A stretch of DNA of 56,972 bases from positions 1-56,972 of the forward strand of contig JAJRRA010000044.1 in NCBI GenBank assembly GCA_024279945.1. The letters are read 5' to 3'. Of the stretch, positions 33,546 to 44,225 are shown in pieces (within the stretch, counting starts at the first letter, position 1; each line of letters starts with the position of its first letter). Below the pieces are notes generated by a model. That model worked only from the letters and a program-made list of their open reading frames with translations, ran no database searches and had not been told where the DNA came from. Made by a program: the position numbers and the translations under genes. Source of the DNA: Gammaproteobacteria bacterium (GTDB taxonomy: Bacteria; Pseudomonadota; Gammaproteobacteria; Xanthomonadales; SZUA-36).

Positions 33546-35651
33546 ATGAATTACCGATTGATTGTCACCCTGGCCATGGTGTCCGGGCTGGTCGCTTGCC
33601 AACAGCAGGCTGACCAACAGCAAGATATAAATTCTGCAGATGCCGCTTCAACGAAAGTCGAGGCAGTCGCCGAAGACGCGCCTGCAGAAGCGACCGAACC
33701 GGTCAGCGGCCTGGATTTTGACGGCTTCGATACCGCTATCCGTCCGCAGGATGATCTGTTTGACGCCGTCAATGGAAAATGGATCCGCGACACTGAACTT
33801 CCGGCTGACCACGCGCGCTGGGGTACTTTCGACATGCTCCGCGATCAATCCGAAGACGACATAAAGGCACTGGTGGAGGAAGTCAGCGCGGATGAAACTG
33901 CCACACAAGGTAGCGCCACCCAAAAAATTCGCGACTTCTACAACGCTTACATGGACGCTGAAACCGCAACAAAACTCGGCGTCGAGGCCATTCGCGCCGA
34001 ACTCGATGAAATCGCAGCTATCGAATCCTATGATGACCTTTTCCGTGCCTTCGGTAGCCTTGGTGTTTACGGCGTGGACTCGCCGATTGGCGGCTATATC
34101 TTCTCAGACCTCAAGGATCCGAATACCACGGTGGTTTACCTGAGTGAATCCGGTATTACGCTTCCGGACAGAGACTATTACCTTAAAGATGACGAACAGT
34201 TCGTCAAGGGACGTGAACTCTATCGCAACTATGTCGCCACCGTGTTTGACCTGGCCGGAGTCGAAGGGGGAACAGACAAGGCCGAAACCCTGTTGGCGCT
34301 GGAACGTCAACTGGCAGAAGCGCACTGGACGAAGGAAGATAACCGCGATCCGGTGAAGGGCTACAACCCCAAAACACCTGAAGAATTGAAGCAGATGGCC
34401 CCAAAAATCAACTGGGATGTGACTCTGGAGGCCAGCCAGGTAGCCGGTCGTGACCGTTACATTGTCAGCCAGCCCAGTTTTTTTGAAGCGGCCAGTGAGA
34501 TTATTGCCGACACCGACATCGCTACCTGGAAAGACTACCTGACCTTCCACGCCATTGATGCCTTCGCACCGGTTCTGGGTGATGATCTTTTCCAGGCCTG
34601 GTTTGAGTTCCACCAGGCCGGCCTGCAGGGTATCGAAGAGCCCCGGCCACGCTGGCGGCGGGCGGTAAATTCAACCAACCGGAACATGGGTGAGTTACTG
34701 GGCCAGTTATACGTTGAAAGACATTACAAAGAGGAATCCAGGCAGCGCATGGAGACCCTGATCGCCAAGCTGATCGAAGCCTACCGGCAATCCATCACCG
34801 ACCTGGACTGGATGGGCGAGGAGACCAGGCAACAGGCGCTGGTCAAACTGTCCAAGTTCCGGCCCAAAATAGGCTATCCCAGAAAGTGGCGTGACTACAG
34901 CAGCATGCAGATAGCGGCTGGTGACCTGGTCGGAAACATCAAGGCTGCGGCTGATTTTGAATACCAGCGCAATATCAACAAACTCGATAAACCGGTTGAC
35001 AAGGACGAGTGGTTCATGAACCCGCAAACCGTCAATGCCTATTACAATCCGGTATGGAACGAAATCGTCTTCCCGGCATCGATCCTGCAACCGCCGTTCT
35101 TCAACGTCAATGCCGATGATGCGGTGAACTATGGTGGAATTGGCGCCGTCATCGGCCACGAAATCGGGCACGGCTTTGATGACCAGGGACGTAAATTTGA
35201 TGGCGATGGCAACCTGCGCGATTGGTGGACTGAAGAAGACAATGCCCAGTTCGAGGAACGCAAACAGAAACTCGCCGCACAGTACAACAGTTACGAAGTC
35301 ATCGATGGCCTGACCATCAACGGCGAATTCACCTCGGGTGAAAACATGGGCGACCTCGGCGGACTGGGCATTGCCTACAAGGCCTACAAGCTGTCCCTGG
35401 AAGGCAAGGAACCCGCCGTGATTGACGGTCTGACCGGTGAACAGCGCTTTTTCCTGGGCTGGAGCCAGGTGTGGCGAGGCAAGGCCCGTGACGAGGAAAC
35501 CAAGCGTCTGCTCACCATCGACCCGCACTCTCCTGCCCGATTCCGCGCCAATGGCGCTGCGGTCAACGTGGATGCCTTCTACCAGGCATTTGACGTCAAG
35601 GAAGGTGACGGCATGTGGCTGCCACCAGAAGAGCGGGTCAAAATCTGGTAG
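33546..35651 (+). CDS. M13-family zinc metallopeptidase (neprilysin-like), lipoprotein
   Basis: This secreted oligopeptidase has 701 residues. The lipobox LVAC places the lipid-anchored cysteine near residue 19; an Ala/Glu-rich linker follows. The catalytic domain has HEIGH with His538, Glu539 and His542, and the third ligand Glu599 in GENMGDLGG. The C-terminal PPEERVKIW tail is the family ending (usually CxVW; the final Trp is kept). It probably degrades peptides in the periplasm or at the outer membrane. A cation-efflux gene follows after 13 bases, so the two may be co-transcribed. Confidence 0.94.
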   Translation: MNYRLIVTLAMVSGLVACQQQADQQQDINSADAASTKVEAVAEDAPAEATEPVSGLDFDGFDTAIRPQDDLFDAVNGKWIRDTELPADHARWGTFDMLRDQSEDDIKALVEEVSADETATQGSATQKIRDFYNAYMDAETATKLGVEAIRAELDEIAAIESYDDLFRAFGSLGVYGVDSPIGGYIFSDLKDPNTTVVYLSESGITLPDRDYYLKDDEQFVKGRELYRNYVATVFDLAGVEGGTDKAETLLALERQLAEAHWTKEDNRDPVKGYNPKTPEELKQMAPKINWDVTLEASQVAGRDRYIVSQPSFFEAASEIIADTDIATWKDYLTFHAIDAFAPVLGDDLFQAWFEFHQAGLQGIEEPRPRWRRAVNSTNRNMGELLGQLYVERHYKEESRQRMETLIAKLIEAYRQSITDLDWMGEETRQQALVKLSKFRPKIGYPRKWRDYSSMQIAAGDLVGNIKAAADFEYQRNINKLDKPVDKDEWFMNPQTVNAYYNPVWNEIVFPASILQPPFFNVNADDAVNYGGIGAVIGHEIGHGFDDQGRKFDGDGNLRDWWTEEDNAQFEERKQKLAAQYNSYEVIDGLTINGEFTSGENMGDLGGLGIAYKAYKLSLEGKEPAVIDGLTGEQRFFLGWSQVWRGKARDEETKRLLTIDPHSPARFRANGAAVNVDAFYQAFDVKEGDGMWLPPEERVKIW

Positions 35652-35664
35652 GTGAGAGTGCGTC

Positions 35665-36573
35665 ATGACCGGCCAGGTTGATTCACTGAAGTCCATTCTG
35701 TTTGCCCTGTTCGCCAACTCGGCAATTGCGGTAGCCAAGGGAGTGGCTGCCGCACTGACCGGTTCAGGTGCTATGCTGGCGGAGGCGATCCACTCGGTCG
35801 CAGATGCGGGTAATCAACTGCTTCTGATCCTGGGCCTGCGGCAGACAAAAAAACCGCCAACGGCAGATCATCCGCTGGGATTCGGCAAAAGTATTTACTT
35901 TTGGTCTTTTCTTGTGGCGGTTATCCTGTTCAGCGTCGGTGGTATGTTTTCGCTCTACGAGGGCGTGCACAAGCTGATGAACCCCAGCCCCCTGGCGCAG
36001 CCCTGGATCGCAATCACGGTCCTGCTCTTTGCGATCGTCGCCGAGTCAATATCACTCTGGGGTTGCATGAGGGAAGTGAACAAAGAACGGTACGGGCGCA
36101 GTATTTTGCAATGGTTCAGACACAGCCGGAGCAGTGCATTGCTGGTGGTGTTTGGTGAAGACATTGCCGCCCTGTTGGGCTTGTCGTTTGCTTTGATCGC
36201 AATCTTTGCGACCCATCTCACCGGCAATCCCCTGTGGGATGCCGTCGGTACGATTTCCATTGGTGTTTTACTCATTGTGATTGCAGTTTTCGTTGCCGTG
36301 GAAGTCAAGGATCTGCTGATTGGCCAGAGTGTTGATCCGGTGGAACTGGAGAAAATGAAGGAATTTCTGAACCAGTCCCCCGAGATAGAAAGTATCTATA
36401 ACGTGATTACCATGCAGTTCGGGCCCGATGCCATTGTTGCGGTTAAAGCCAGAATGGCACCGGCGAAGTCCGCTCGTGACCTGATTGCAGCAATCAACCG
36501 GATCGAGAGTGCATTTCGGCGTGAATTCAGCTCCGTTGCATGGCTTTTCTTCGAACCGGACATCAAAGATTAA
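35665..36573 (+). CDS. Cation diffusion facilitator family transporter
   Basis: This 302-residue inner-membrane CDF protein has six predicted helices and a cytoplasmic C-terminal domain (about 220-302). The metal-site patterns HSVADAGNQ in helix 2 and [10 protein letters not shown] in helix 5 replace the usual HxxxD / HxxxD pair, as in the ZNT9-like branch. The transported ion (zinc, manganese or iron) cannot be assigned. It follows the M13 metallopeptidase closely, and rimO starts one base after its stop. Confidence 0.88.
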   Translation: MTGQVDSLKSILFALFANSAIAVAKGVAAALTGSGAMLAEAIHSVADAGNQLLLILGLRQTKKPPTADHPLGFGKSIYFWSFLVAVILFSVGGMFSLYEGVHKLMNPSPLAQPWIAITVLLFAIVAESISLWGCMREVNKERYGRSILQWFRHSRSSALLVVFGEDIAALLGLSFALIAIFATHLTGNPLWDAVGTISIGVLLIVIAVFVAVEVKDLLIGQSVDPVELEKMKEFLNQSPEIESIYNVITMQFGPDAIVAVKARMAPAKSARDLIAAINRIESAFRREFSSVAWLFFEPDIKD

Positions 36574-36574
36574 G

Positions 36575-37906
36575 GTGACTTCAGCACGCAAAATTGGCAT
36601 GGTCAGCCTGGGTTGCCCAAAGGCCCTGGTCGACTCGGAACGCATCCTGACCCAATTGCGCACGGATGGCTACGAAATCAGCCCGGACTATGCAGGCGCC
36701 GATCTGGTCATCGTCAATACCTGCGGTTTTATAAACAGCGCAAAGGCCGAGTCGCTAGAGGCCATTGGCGAAGCACTCAATGCCAATGGCCGGGTTATCG
36801 TCACCGGCTGCATGGGTGGCGATGACAAGGAAATACTCAAACGGCATCCACAGGTTCTCGCAGTCACCGGGCCTCAGCAATACGAGGCCGTGGTCAATGC
36901 GGTGTATCAACACGCTCCCCCCGTGCGTGACCACGACCCTTACACCAGTCTGGTTCCGCCACAGGGCATCAAATTGACACCACGACACTATGCCTACCTG
37001 AAAATTTCTGAAGGCTGTAACCACAAGTGTACCTTCTGCATCATCCCGGCACTCAGGGGCAGGCTGGTCAGCAGACCGATAGGCAAGGTCATGAGTGAGG
37101 CCCAGAGACTGGCTGAGGCCGGTGTCAAAGAACTGCTGGTGATTTCTCAGGACACCTCAGCCTACGGCGTGGACCTTAATTACAAACTGGATTTCTGGGG
37201 TGGCAGGCCGCTGCGCACGCGCATGAAAGAGCTCTGTGCAGCACTGGGCAGTCTCGGCATCTGGGTACGATTGCATTATGTATATCCCTATCCGCACGTC
37301 GATGAAATCATTCCCATGATGGCCGATGGCCGGATCCTGCCCTATCTGGATGTACCATTTCAGCACGGCAGTCCCCGCGTCCTCAGGCAGATGAAAAGGC
37401 CCGCGGCAGCAGATAATACACTGGAACGAATTCACCGCTGGCGTGATATCTGTCCCGATCTGACCATACGCAGCACGTTTATTGTCGGTTTCCCGGGTGA
37501 AACCGATGAAGATTTTGAAATACTGCTCGACTTTCTGCGTGAAGCCCAACTCGACCGGGTGGGTTGCTTTACCTACTCTGCAGTAGATGGCGCACGGGCC
37601 AATAAATTTCCGGGCGCCGTGCCAGACGAACTCATGCAGGAACGCTGGCATACCTTCATGCAGACCCAGGCAGAAATCAGCCGCAGGCGATTACAGCGAA
37701 AAGTGGGAACCCTGCAGGAGGTGCTGGTGGACAGCGTTGATGAACAGGGCGCCGAGGCACGCAGCCAGGCTGACGCACCCGAAATCGATGGCATCGTGCG
37801 GATTCGTGACGGCCAGCACCTTTCAGCGGGCGATCGGATCACCGTTAAGGTTGAATCTGCAGATGATTACGATCTGATTGCCCGCAGCACTGAAGAACGC
37901 ATCTAA
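36575..37906 (+). CDS. rimO: Ribosomal protein S12 methylthiotransferase RimO
   Basis: This radical-SAM enzyme adds a methylthio group to Asp88 of ribosomal protein S12. The GTG start ([16 protein letters not shown]) gives 444 residues, matching the family; an upstream in-frame start would lie inside the transporter gene. The N-terminal MTTase domain has the cysteines [17 protein letters not shown] and TGCMGG, which bind the auxiliary cluster. The radical-SAM cluster ligands are Cys148, Cys152 and Cys155 (CNHKCTFC). A TRAM domain (about 380-444) ends the protein. rsmC follows after 8 bases, forming a small ribosome-modification unit. Confidence 0.96.
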   Translation: MTSARKIGMVSLGCPKALVDSERILTQLRTDGYEISPDYAGADLVIVNTCGFINSAKAESLEAIGEALNANGRVIVTGCMGGDDKEILKRHPQVLAVTGPQQYEAVVNAVYQHAPPVRDHDPYTSLVPPQGIKLTPRHYAYLKISEGCNHKCTFCIIPALRGRLVSRPIGKVMSEAQRLAEAGVKELLVISQDTSAYGVDLNYKLDFWGGRPLRTRMKELCAALGSLGIWVRLHYVYPYPHVDEIIPMMADGRILPYLDVPFQHGSPRVLRQMKRPAAADNTLERIHRWRDICPDLTIRSTFIVGFPGETDEDFEILLDFLREAQLDRVGCFTYSAVDGARANKFPGAVPDELMQERWHTFMQTQAEISRRRLQRKVGTLQEVLVDSVDEQGAEARSQADAPEIDGIVRIRDGQHLSAGDRITVKVESADDYDLIARSTEERI

Positions 37907-37914
37907 ATAAGCCC

Positions 37915-38943
37915 ATGGAGCAAGTCAGCCAGCTTATTCTTCGCAACACCGGCTTGTTACAGAGCGGAAAGGTACTGCTGATCAACCCTCCCCGTGATTC
38001 CGCTTACGGCCGTTTGGCATCCGGCACGCGACAGGTCAGCATATTTACCCAGGACTTTGGTGACCATATTTATTTAAGTTCCAGTGGCGCCACATCGGAA
38101 TTTGGCTTGATTCCATCGCCTTATGCAGCAACGCAGGATATCGTGCTCATATTGCCCCGGGAACGTGAGCGTCTGGAAATGTTGCTGCACGCACTCGCAT
38201 CGTCCATGACTTCCCAGTCCATCCTCTGGCTGGCGGGAGAGAACCGTTCCGGCATCAAGTCATCAGCGAAAAAGCTCCAACATTACTTTCAGACCGTTGC
38301 CAGAGTTGACAGCGCCCGGCACTGCACTCTGTTCAGGGCGTGTAACCCCACGCCAGCCGATCCATTTGTCCTTGAAGATTATGAAAAAACCTGGCCGCTG
38401 ACTTTTTCCGGCGCACAAATTGATATCGTCTCCCTGCCTGGAACGTTTGCGCACGGCAAACCGGACCGGGGAACGATGCTGTTGCTGGATAGCCTGCAAG
38501 AACTGAAGCCCACCGGTCAGGTGTTGGATTTCGCTTGTGGAAGCGGTGTCATCGGGCTGTCCTTACTCCGTCACCAACCGGCCATCGGGCTGACTTTACT
38601 CGATACTTCCGCCCTGGCGCTGGAGTCTGCCCGCAGTTCCCTGAGGGTTAATGCCATGACAGCAAAGATAGTGGCCTCGGACGGTTTCGCGCAACTGGAG
38701 GGCACTTTCGACTGGATTATCAGTAACCCACCATTTCACCGTGGAACCAACAACGACCTGAACGTTGCCAGACATTTTTTCACCAACGCCAACAGGTTCC
38801 TGAGCGAATCCGGTAAACTATTGCTCGTTTGCAATAAGCACCTGCCCTATACGGCCTGGTTGAAGGAACGATTTACCCGCGTGGAGATCGTCGGCTTAGA
38901 TCGGGGGTTCAAGGTGATCCTGGCCTCCGGTATACCCGGATAG
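37915..38943 (+). CDS. rsmC: 16S rRNA m2G1207 methyltransferase RsmC
   Basis: RsmC methylates guanine 1207 of 16S rRNA. The 342 residues comprise two related methyltransferase domains: a degenerate N-terminal one (about 1-160) and a catalytic C-terminal one. The latter has VLDFACGSGVIGL as the SAM-binding motif I (about 202-214) and the catalytic NPPFHRG motif (about 273-279). The same fold occurs in RlmG, but the length and position favour RsmC. It lies 8 bases after rimO. Confidence 0.9.
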   Translation: MEQVSQLILRNTGLLQSGKVLLINPPRDSAYGRLASGTRQVSIFTQDFGDHIYLSSSGATSEFGLIPSPYAATQDIVLILPRERERLEMLLHALASSMTSQSILWLAGENRSGIKSSAKKLQHYFQTVARVDSARHCTLFRACNPTPADPFVLEDYEKTWPLTFSGAQIDIVSLPGTFAHGKPDRGTMLLLDSLQELKPTGQVLDFACGSGVIGLSLLRHQPAIGLTLLDTSALALESARSSLRVNAMTAKIVASDGFAQLEGTFDWIISNPPFHRGTNNDLNVARHFFTNANRFLSESGKLLLVCNKHLPYTAWLKERFTRVEIVGLDRGFKVILASGIPG

Positions 38944-39019
38944 ATCTGCCATTGAATTAAACACCGCATTTCCGGTCAAAAACGCGAATTCACAGAATCA
39001 CGAAACATCGAGGTATGGA

Positions 39020-39475
39020 ATGAAACAGTACAAAATGGCAAGCACCGTTCTGACCGCAGTACCGATATTTTTTCTCGCCACGTTTTCAGCATGGGCTGAA
39101 CCCGAAGCAGGCAGTGAAACGGCTCCGACTCCAACCGCTCAGGATGTTGCAGATGCAGATGCTGTGGAAGCGATCGAAACGGTCGAAGCTGCCCAGGTAG
39201 CTGATGCAGTGGAGACGGCAGATGCAGTCGAGGCGGTCGAAGCCACCGGGCTCGATTTAGTTCTTGACGGCAGCACCCTGGAAGCTTTTGAGAAAAGCAT
39301 GGAGCAGATCAAGGAGAGCAGCACGGAGAATGAATACAACTACCTCAAGGGCGCTCTCGATTACCTGTTAATTTACGATTTGGGCGCAAAACGCGATCGG
39401 GGAATACTGGCCTCAAGACTGAACGGAAAAACCGGGCGTGAGGTTACCGAGATGGTCAAGTGGCGCAGAAAATAA
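39020..39475 (+). CDS. Exported DUF6694-like protein with acidic repeat
   Basis: This 151-residue protein has a Sec signal peptide (cleavage near AWA-EP). A low-complexity acidic linker of repeated ADAVEA / VETV / VEAA units follows (about 40-77). The compact C-terminal domain (LDGSTLEAFEKSMEQIKESS, NYLKGALDYLLIYDLG, LNGKTGREVTEM) resembles the DUF6694 family of small exported or lipoproteins. Its function is unknown. It is convergent with the oligopeptidase gene (4 bases apart) and probably transcribed alone, downstream of rsmC by 76 bases. Confidence 0.65.
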   Translation: MKQYKMASTVLTAVPIFFLATFSAWAEPEAGSETAPTPTAQDVADADAVEAIETVEAAQVADAVETADAVEAVEATGLDLVLDGSTLEAFEKSMEQIKESSTENEYNYLKGALDYLLIYDLGAKRDRGILASRLNGKTGREVTEMVKWRRK

Positions 39476-39479
39476 ACCG

Positions 39480-41654
39480 TTAGTTTTCCATGCCGGCCAA
39501 ACCGACCAGGAACGCAAATTCCTGCGCGGTTTCCCGGTAACGGCGATACCGGCCTGAGGCGCCGCCGTGGCCGGCGTCCATATTCGTGTGCATGATCAGC
39601 GTATTGTTATCCGTGCGCCGGTCACGCAATTTAGCTACCCATTTGGCCGGCTCAAAATACTGAACTTGTGAGTCGTGCAGACCGGTAGTCACCAGCAGGT
39701 TCGGATAATCCTGTTCACTGACCTGGTCATAGGGCGAATAGGACAACATATATTCATATGCATCCTTGTTTTTCGGGTTGCCCCACTCATTGAATTCACC
39801 GGTAGTGAGCGGGATGGATTCATCCAGCATGGTTGTTACAACATCCACAAACGGCACTGCAGCGACCACACCGTGATACAACTCCGGCGCCATATTAACC
39901 ACGGCTCCCATCAGCAAACCACCAGCGCTACCGCCCATGGCATAGGTTCGGGCTGGGTCGATCAACGGCTTTTGCTGCAATGCTTTGGTGACATCAACGA
40001 AATCCCTGAAGGTGTTTTTCTTGTTCATCAACCGACCGTCTTCATACCAGGCGCGGCCCATTTCCTGACCGCCGCGGATGTGTGCGATGACGTAGACAAA
40101 GCCCCGGTCAAGCAGGCTGATAACGGAATTCCGAAACCAGGGATCGCTGGAACTGCCATAGGAGCCGTAGGCATAGATCAATGCTGGCGCCGAGCCATCC
40201 AGCAGGGTATCGCGGTGATAAGCCAGTGAAACCGGCACCCTGGCCCCGTCACGTGCAGTGATCATCATGCGACCGGTGCGGTAGTGATCGCTGGCAAAAC
40301 CACCCAGTACACGATCTGCCTTCAAGAGCCGGCTTTCGCCGGAGCTCAAATCGATTTCCCATATCTGATTGGGTGTTGCCAGGCTGGAAAAGCCGTAACG
40401 AATGGTGTCGGTATCCGTGCTGACATTGGTCGACAACCACATCACAGAAGCATCTTCACTGCTTTCAAGATAGCGATCCATGCTGCCATCAAGCGCCATG
40501 ACCCGTACTTTGCGCAGTCCGTCTTTGCGTTCCTCAAGCACCAGCCATTTATTGAATGCCTGCAGATTGCGCACCATCGCGTCCGCACGATGCGGTATCA
40601 ACTCCTGCCACCTGGACTTGTCGGCGGAATCTTCCAGCGTTGCCGTCATCACGCGGAAATTTTCTGCATTCCAGTTGGTGCGGATAAAAAACCGGCCATC
40701 GGCATCATCAATGTCATATTCGTGACCGGTCTCACGCGGCAAAAATGGCTTGAAAGTACCCAGTGGATCATCGGCGGCGAGCAACTGGACTTCTGTGGTG
40801 TCGGTATTCTGGTGCATCAGTTCGATAAACTTGCCCGATCGGCTACGCCCTACCCCGCTGTAGTAGGTGTTATCGGTCTCTTCATACACCAGTACATCGT
40901 CCGCGCTGTCCGTGCCCAGTTTATGCCGCATAAGCTGGTAGGCCAGCAGGGTTTCAAGGTTCTTGTTCATGTAGAACAGGTACTGGCCATCTGCCGACCA
41001 GGCCAGTGAACCCGATGCATTAACGATCACTTCCGGAAAAAATTTGCCGCTTTGGGTATCGAGTATCCTGATCTCATTGATCCGCCGCCCCGTCGTGTCT
41101 TCGGCAATCGCCACGTTGCGGTGATCGTCACTGACCTCGAGTCCGCTGAGACGGTAAAACTCATGGCCCTGGCTACGCTGGTTCCCATCGAGCAAAATCT
41201 CTTCTTGTGCATCCATACTGCCCTTGCGACGGGCATGGATTGCGTACTCAAGGCCCGGTTCATAGCGCGAGTAATACCAGTAACCGTCTTTCAGGTAAGG
41301 AACACTGGACTCGTCCGGGTCGAGGCGGGCTGTCATTTCCGCAAACAGGGTTTCCTGCAAGCCTGCTAAAGGCTCCATTTTTTGGCGAAGTAAGCATTTT
41401 CCTGCTCGAGGTAAGCAAGCACTTGCGGGTCTTTGCGGGTGTCGTCACGCAACCAGAAATACTCATCAACACGGGTATCACCGTGCAGGGTCATTTCATG
41501 GGGGCGTTTTTCAGCAATCGGCTGTTTCATAGGCGGTAATGTCATATTCAAAGTGTTCTGTTTTTCCAAAATTGGTTCCACCGGCTCCGTGGAATCGGAC
41601 ACGGGTTCACAGGCGGTCAAAAATGCAGTACCTGCAAGGAGTAACAACTCTCAT
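39480..41654 (-). pseudogene. Oligopeptidase B / S9A prolyl-oligopeptidase, frameshifted
   Basis: This gene encodes a lipoprotein-type S9 serine peptidase. Two open frames together make one protein. The 5' part (41647-41366) has a lipobox LTAC and [15 protein letters not shown]; the main part (41378-39480, 632 residues) begins where the first ends and carries the beta-propeller and catalytic GGSAGGLLMG and AGHGGASGRYR. The frames meet at six A residues on the coding strand (41378-41383); seven would restore the reading frame. The ATG at 41654, well placed after AAGAGG, is also one base out of frame with the TTG-started signal peptide, suggesting a second indel. Sequencing error is possible. 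Confidence 0.85.
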
Positions 41655-41711
41655 GGTCTACCTCTTGATAAATACGCGGCAGTTTTTTCAACTTTCATTG
41701 TCAACAGCACA

Positions 41712-41739
41712 AAAAAGGCCACTCGAAAGCGGCCTTTTT
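41712..41739 (-). terminator. Rho-independent terminator after tRNA-Glu
   Basis: AAAAAGGCC and GGCCTTTTT flank a ten-base apex containing a CGAA tetraloop-like segment. On the minus strand the stem is followed by TTTTTT, 36 bases past the 3' end of tRNA-Glu, so it probably ends the tRNA transcript. Confidence 0.85.
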
Positions 41740-41774
41740 CAGCATTAATTTATGTAAAATCAATGCCTTAAAAC

Positions 41775-41850
41775 TGGCGTCCCCTACCGGGTTCGAACCG
41801 GTGTTGCCGCCGTGAAAGGGCGGTGTCCTAGGCCTCTAGACGAAGGGGAC
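41775..41850 (-). tRNA. tRNA-Glu (anticodon TTC)
   Basis: The 76-base gene has an encoded CCA. The acceptor GTCCCCT pairs with AGGGGAC, the anticodon loop CTTTCAC gives TTC, and the T-loop is GGTTCGAACC. It lies 3 bases downstream of tRNA-Ala in the same transcript. Confidence 0.97.
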
Positions 41851-41853
41851 AGG

Positions 41854-41929
<76 letters not shown>

Positions 41930-41979
41930 GGAAAGCCGACGAATATTACTGATTTGCACCCGGCCTGTCAATGCTCATA

Positions 41980-42489
41980 TCAGCAGATTGTCGCGTATTC
42001 GGGAAGTTCCCTGTTTTCGTTAATGGAACACTTCGCCGGCTTCATGGTAACCACACTGTGCCCCTGCTTGAGGAGATATTCCAGCCAGCGGTCCAGAGCG
42101 CGGTTACGGCGCCAGGTTTGCTGCAACAATTGCTTTGGCGGATAGGCAGGATGGGCGGTCCGGGTGCAAGCCTGACTGACATTGAACGAAGTCGCCTCGG
42201 CCACACGGGCGTCATGATAAAAGCGGATATGTGCATCCGGTGCATACGAGCGGAGTTGTCCCTGCGTAAACTCATAGGTCAGGCGGAAAAAAGTCGTGTA
42301 GCGGTGCCGCTCCAGGACCTCCAGTCGAAGATCCGGAGAGCCGGGCACCCGCGACACCAGGGAATCACTGAAGGCGATCTGATCCGGTAGCAGCAAATGC
42401 AACTGGCGATAAATCTCCGCTTGCACATCCTGCAGTTTTTTCAATTCCGGTCTTTTGCGCAGACCGTTGGGCTGGTGAAAGGAAACCAT
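41980..42489 (-). CDS. DUF1249 (YqiB-like) protein
   Basis: This 169-residue cytoplasmic protein belongs to the DUF1249 family, recognised from IYRQLHLLLPD (about 26-36), ERHRYTTFFRLTYEF and IRFYHDARVAEAT (about 88-100) and YPPKQLLQQTWRRNRALDRWLEYLL near the end. The family is widespread in gammaproteobacteria without an assigned function; E. coli YqiB lies beside cpdA and nudF, which are not here. It follows orn after 61 bases on the same strand and precedes the two tRNAs. Confidence 0.85.
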   Translation of the reverse strand: MVSFHQPNGLRKRPELKKLQDVQAEIYRQLHLLLPDQIAFSDSLVSRVPGSPDLRLEVLERHRYTTFFRLTYEFTQGQLRSYAPDAHIRFYHDARVAEATSFNVSQACTRTAHPAYPPKQLLQQTWRRNRALDRWLEYLLKQGHSVVTMKPAKCSINENRELPEYATIC

Positions 42490-42550
42490 GAAAAAATCAT
42501 ATCACAGCATGGCTACGCGACGCGCTGGTGCCATCAGGACATTTGTACCG

Positions 42551-43144
42551 CTAGGAGTCTGCGCCGACTGCGGAAGACCCGGCGCCGAAAGCACCCATGA
42601 AGCGGCGATAGTGACGTAGCTCCTCGATCGATTCCCGGGTGTCTGACAGGGCCTCATGACGATTCTGCTTGACCACCCCTTTCAGTATGTCAGGTGACCA
42701 CCGGGCAGCCAGTTCCTTGACGCTGCTGACATCCAGATTTCGGTAATGGAACCAGCGTTCCAGTTCCGGCATCAGGCGATGTAAAAAACGCCGGTCCTGG
42801 CAAATGCTGTTGCCGCATAAGGGCGAACTACCGGCTTGTGTCCACCGAGCAAGAAAATCCAGCGTCCCCTGCTCCGCCTCGCTCATACTGACTGAGCTGC
42901 CGATCACCCGTTTCCACAGCCCGGATGCCTGATGGTGTTCGGTGTTCCAGTCATCCATCGCTTGCAGCACCGATTCGGGGTGGTGAATGGCAAAAACGGG
43001 GCCTTCAGCCAACTCATTCAGGTCTGAATCCGTAATGATCGTAGCGATTTCGATAATGGAATCTGCGTCTGTGTCCAGGCCGGTCATTTCCAGATCCAGC
43101 CAGATCAGGCGCTTTTTTCGTTCCTGTTGCTCGATGTTATCCAT
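42551..43144 (-). CDS. orn: Oligoribonuclease
   Basis: This DEDDh 3'-5' exonuclease finishes mRNA decay by degrading dinucleotides, including pGpG from c-di-GMP turnover. Starting at the ATG giving [10 protein letters not shown] (197 residues), the motifs are [10 protein letters not shown] (Exo I), the central Asp in [12 protein letters not shown] (Exo II), and [14 protein letters not shown] with the general-base His and final Asp (Exo III). An upstream start at 43234 would run into rsgA leader sequence and is rejected. It is divergent from rsgA, a conserved pairing. Confidence 0.95.
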   Translation of the reverse strand: MDNIEQQERKKRLIWLDLEMTGLDTDADSIIEIATIITDSDLNELAEGPVFAIHHPESVLQAMDDWNTEHHQASGLWKRVIGSSVSMSEAEQGTLDFLARWTQAGSSPLCGNSICQDRRFLHRLMPELERWFHYRNLDVSSVKELAARWSPDILKGVVKQNRHEALSDTRESIEELRHYRRFMGAFGAGSSAVGADS

Positions 43145-43260
43145 AATTCCTGTTGTCCACCTCTTATTATCCGGGCAAGAGTTTGCGCCATGCCCGGCAC
43201 GGGTACAATAGTGGCCATGAATTTGCTGCAACACAATATCCCGAGTCCGGAGATCGCATT

Positions 43261-44148
43261 TTGAAACAGGACGCTCTCGTTCTGGTCTCGTATGGTGGCC
43301 AGGGTACGATTGAGTTTAGCAATGGCGAACGTCTTGACTGCATGTATCGCCGCTCAGTCGGCCGACCCTACTGCGGAGACCGGGTCGAAGTTGAAATTAC
43401 ACACGGACAGTCAGCCGTAGTCACCCGTATTCTTCCCAGAGAGAACGTCTTTGTCCGTGCCGATGCCAGGCTGCGCAAACAAGCTATTGCGGCTAACCTT
43501 GACCAGGTCTTGATTGTTATCGCGCCCCATCCGGCGCCAAGCCGTGATCTGGTCGAGCGTTACCTGCTCGCTATTCATAGTCTGGGCATCCAGCCGGTCA
43601 TCGTTCTCAACAAGGCTGAATTACTAGCAGAGAATAAATACAATCCCGACACGCCGCTGGGGCGCATGGAAGACTATCAGAAAATGGGTTACAAGGTGGC
43701 GCACACATCCTGCAAAACAGCACCGGGTATCGATTCGCTCAAACCCCTCCTTGAACACAAGGTCAATATTCTGGTCGGTCAGTCCGGAGTCGGTAAATCG
43801 TCCCTGATCAACAGCCTGCTGCCAGATCTGAAAATCCAGACCGGCACGCTGTCACGCCTTACCGGCAAAGGCATCCACACCACGACCACAACCATCATGT
43901 ACTCCATACCGGCCGGGGGACGACTGATCGATTCTCCCGGCGTTTGGGAGTACGGGCTGTGGCAGATGGATCCGGTAGAACTGGCCAGCGGTTTTACCGA
44001 ATTTCAGCCCTTTGTGGGCCAGTGCAAATTCAATGATTGCCGCCACGACCATGAACCCCAATGCGCCGTGCGCATGGCCGCCGAATCCGGTGCTGTGCTT
44101 CCCTGGCGCTACCAGTCTTACCTCAGGCTGCTACACCAAAGCGGCTGA
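43261..44148 (+). CDS. rsgA: Ribosome small-subunit biogenesis GTPase RsgA
   Basis: RsgA is a circularly permuted GTPase that helps 30S maturation. The probable TTG start ([13 protein letters not shown]) follows CCGGAGA by about eight bases and gives 295 residues; longer starts intrude on orn. An N-terminal OB domain (about 1-75) precedes the permuted GTPase motifs: G4 NKAE, G1 [10 protein letters not shown]2 with the TTTTT switch, and G3 DSPG. The C-terminal zinc knuckle has [14 protein letters not shown]. It is divergent from orn across about 116 bases. Confidence 0.95.
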   Translation: MKQDALVLVSYGGQGTIEFSNGERLDCMYRRSVGRPYCGDRVEVEITHGQSAVVTRILPRENVFVRADARLRKQAIAANLDQVLIVIAPHPAPSRDLVERYLLAIHSLGIQPVIVLNKAELLAENKYNPDTPLGRMEDYQKMGYKVAHTSCKTAPGIDSLKPLLEHKVNILVGQSGVGKSSLINSLLPDLKIQTGTLSRLTGKGIHTTTTTIMYSIPAGGRLIDSPGVWEYGLWQMDPVELASGFTEFQPFVGQCKFNDCRHDHEPQCAVRMAAESGAVLPWRYQSYLRLLHQSG

Positions 44149-44225
44149 AACTCACGCAGTATGCGGTCTGAGGCGTTACATGCTATATTTCTGTGCCTGT
44201 TCAACATATCCATGGAGACAGTGAC

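Noticed and set aside
34707-35738. 343-codon antisense frame over the M13 peptidase gene
   Set aside because: It is a shadow of a high-confidence coding gene, with no protein-like features or ribosome site; codon bias of the plus strand explains it.
39130-39260. Repeated GCAGATGC/GAAGC units as a tandem DNA repeat
   Set aside because: They encode an Ala/Val/Glu-rich linker in the exported protein at 39020-39475 and vary at codon level, so they are a protein repeat rather than a mobile or satellite repeat.
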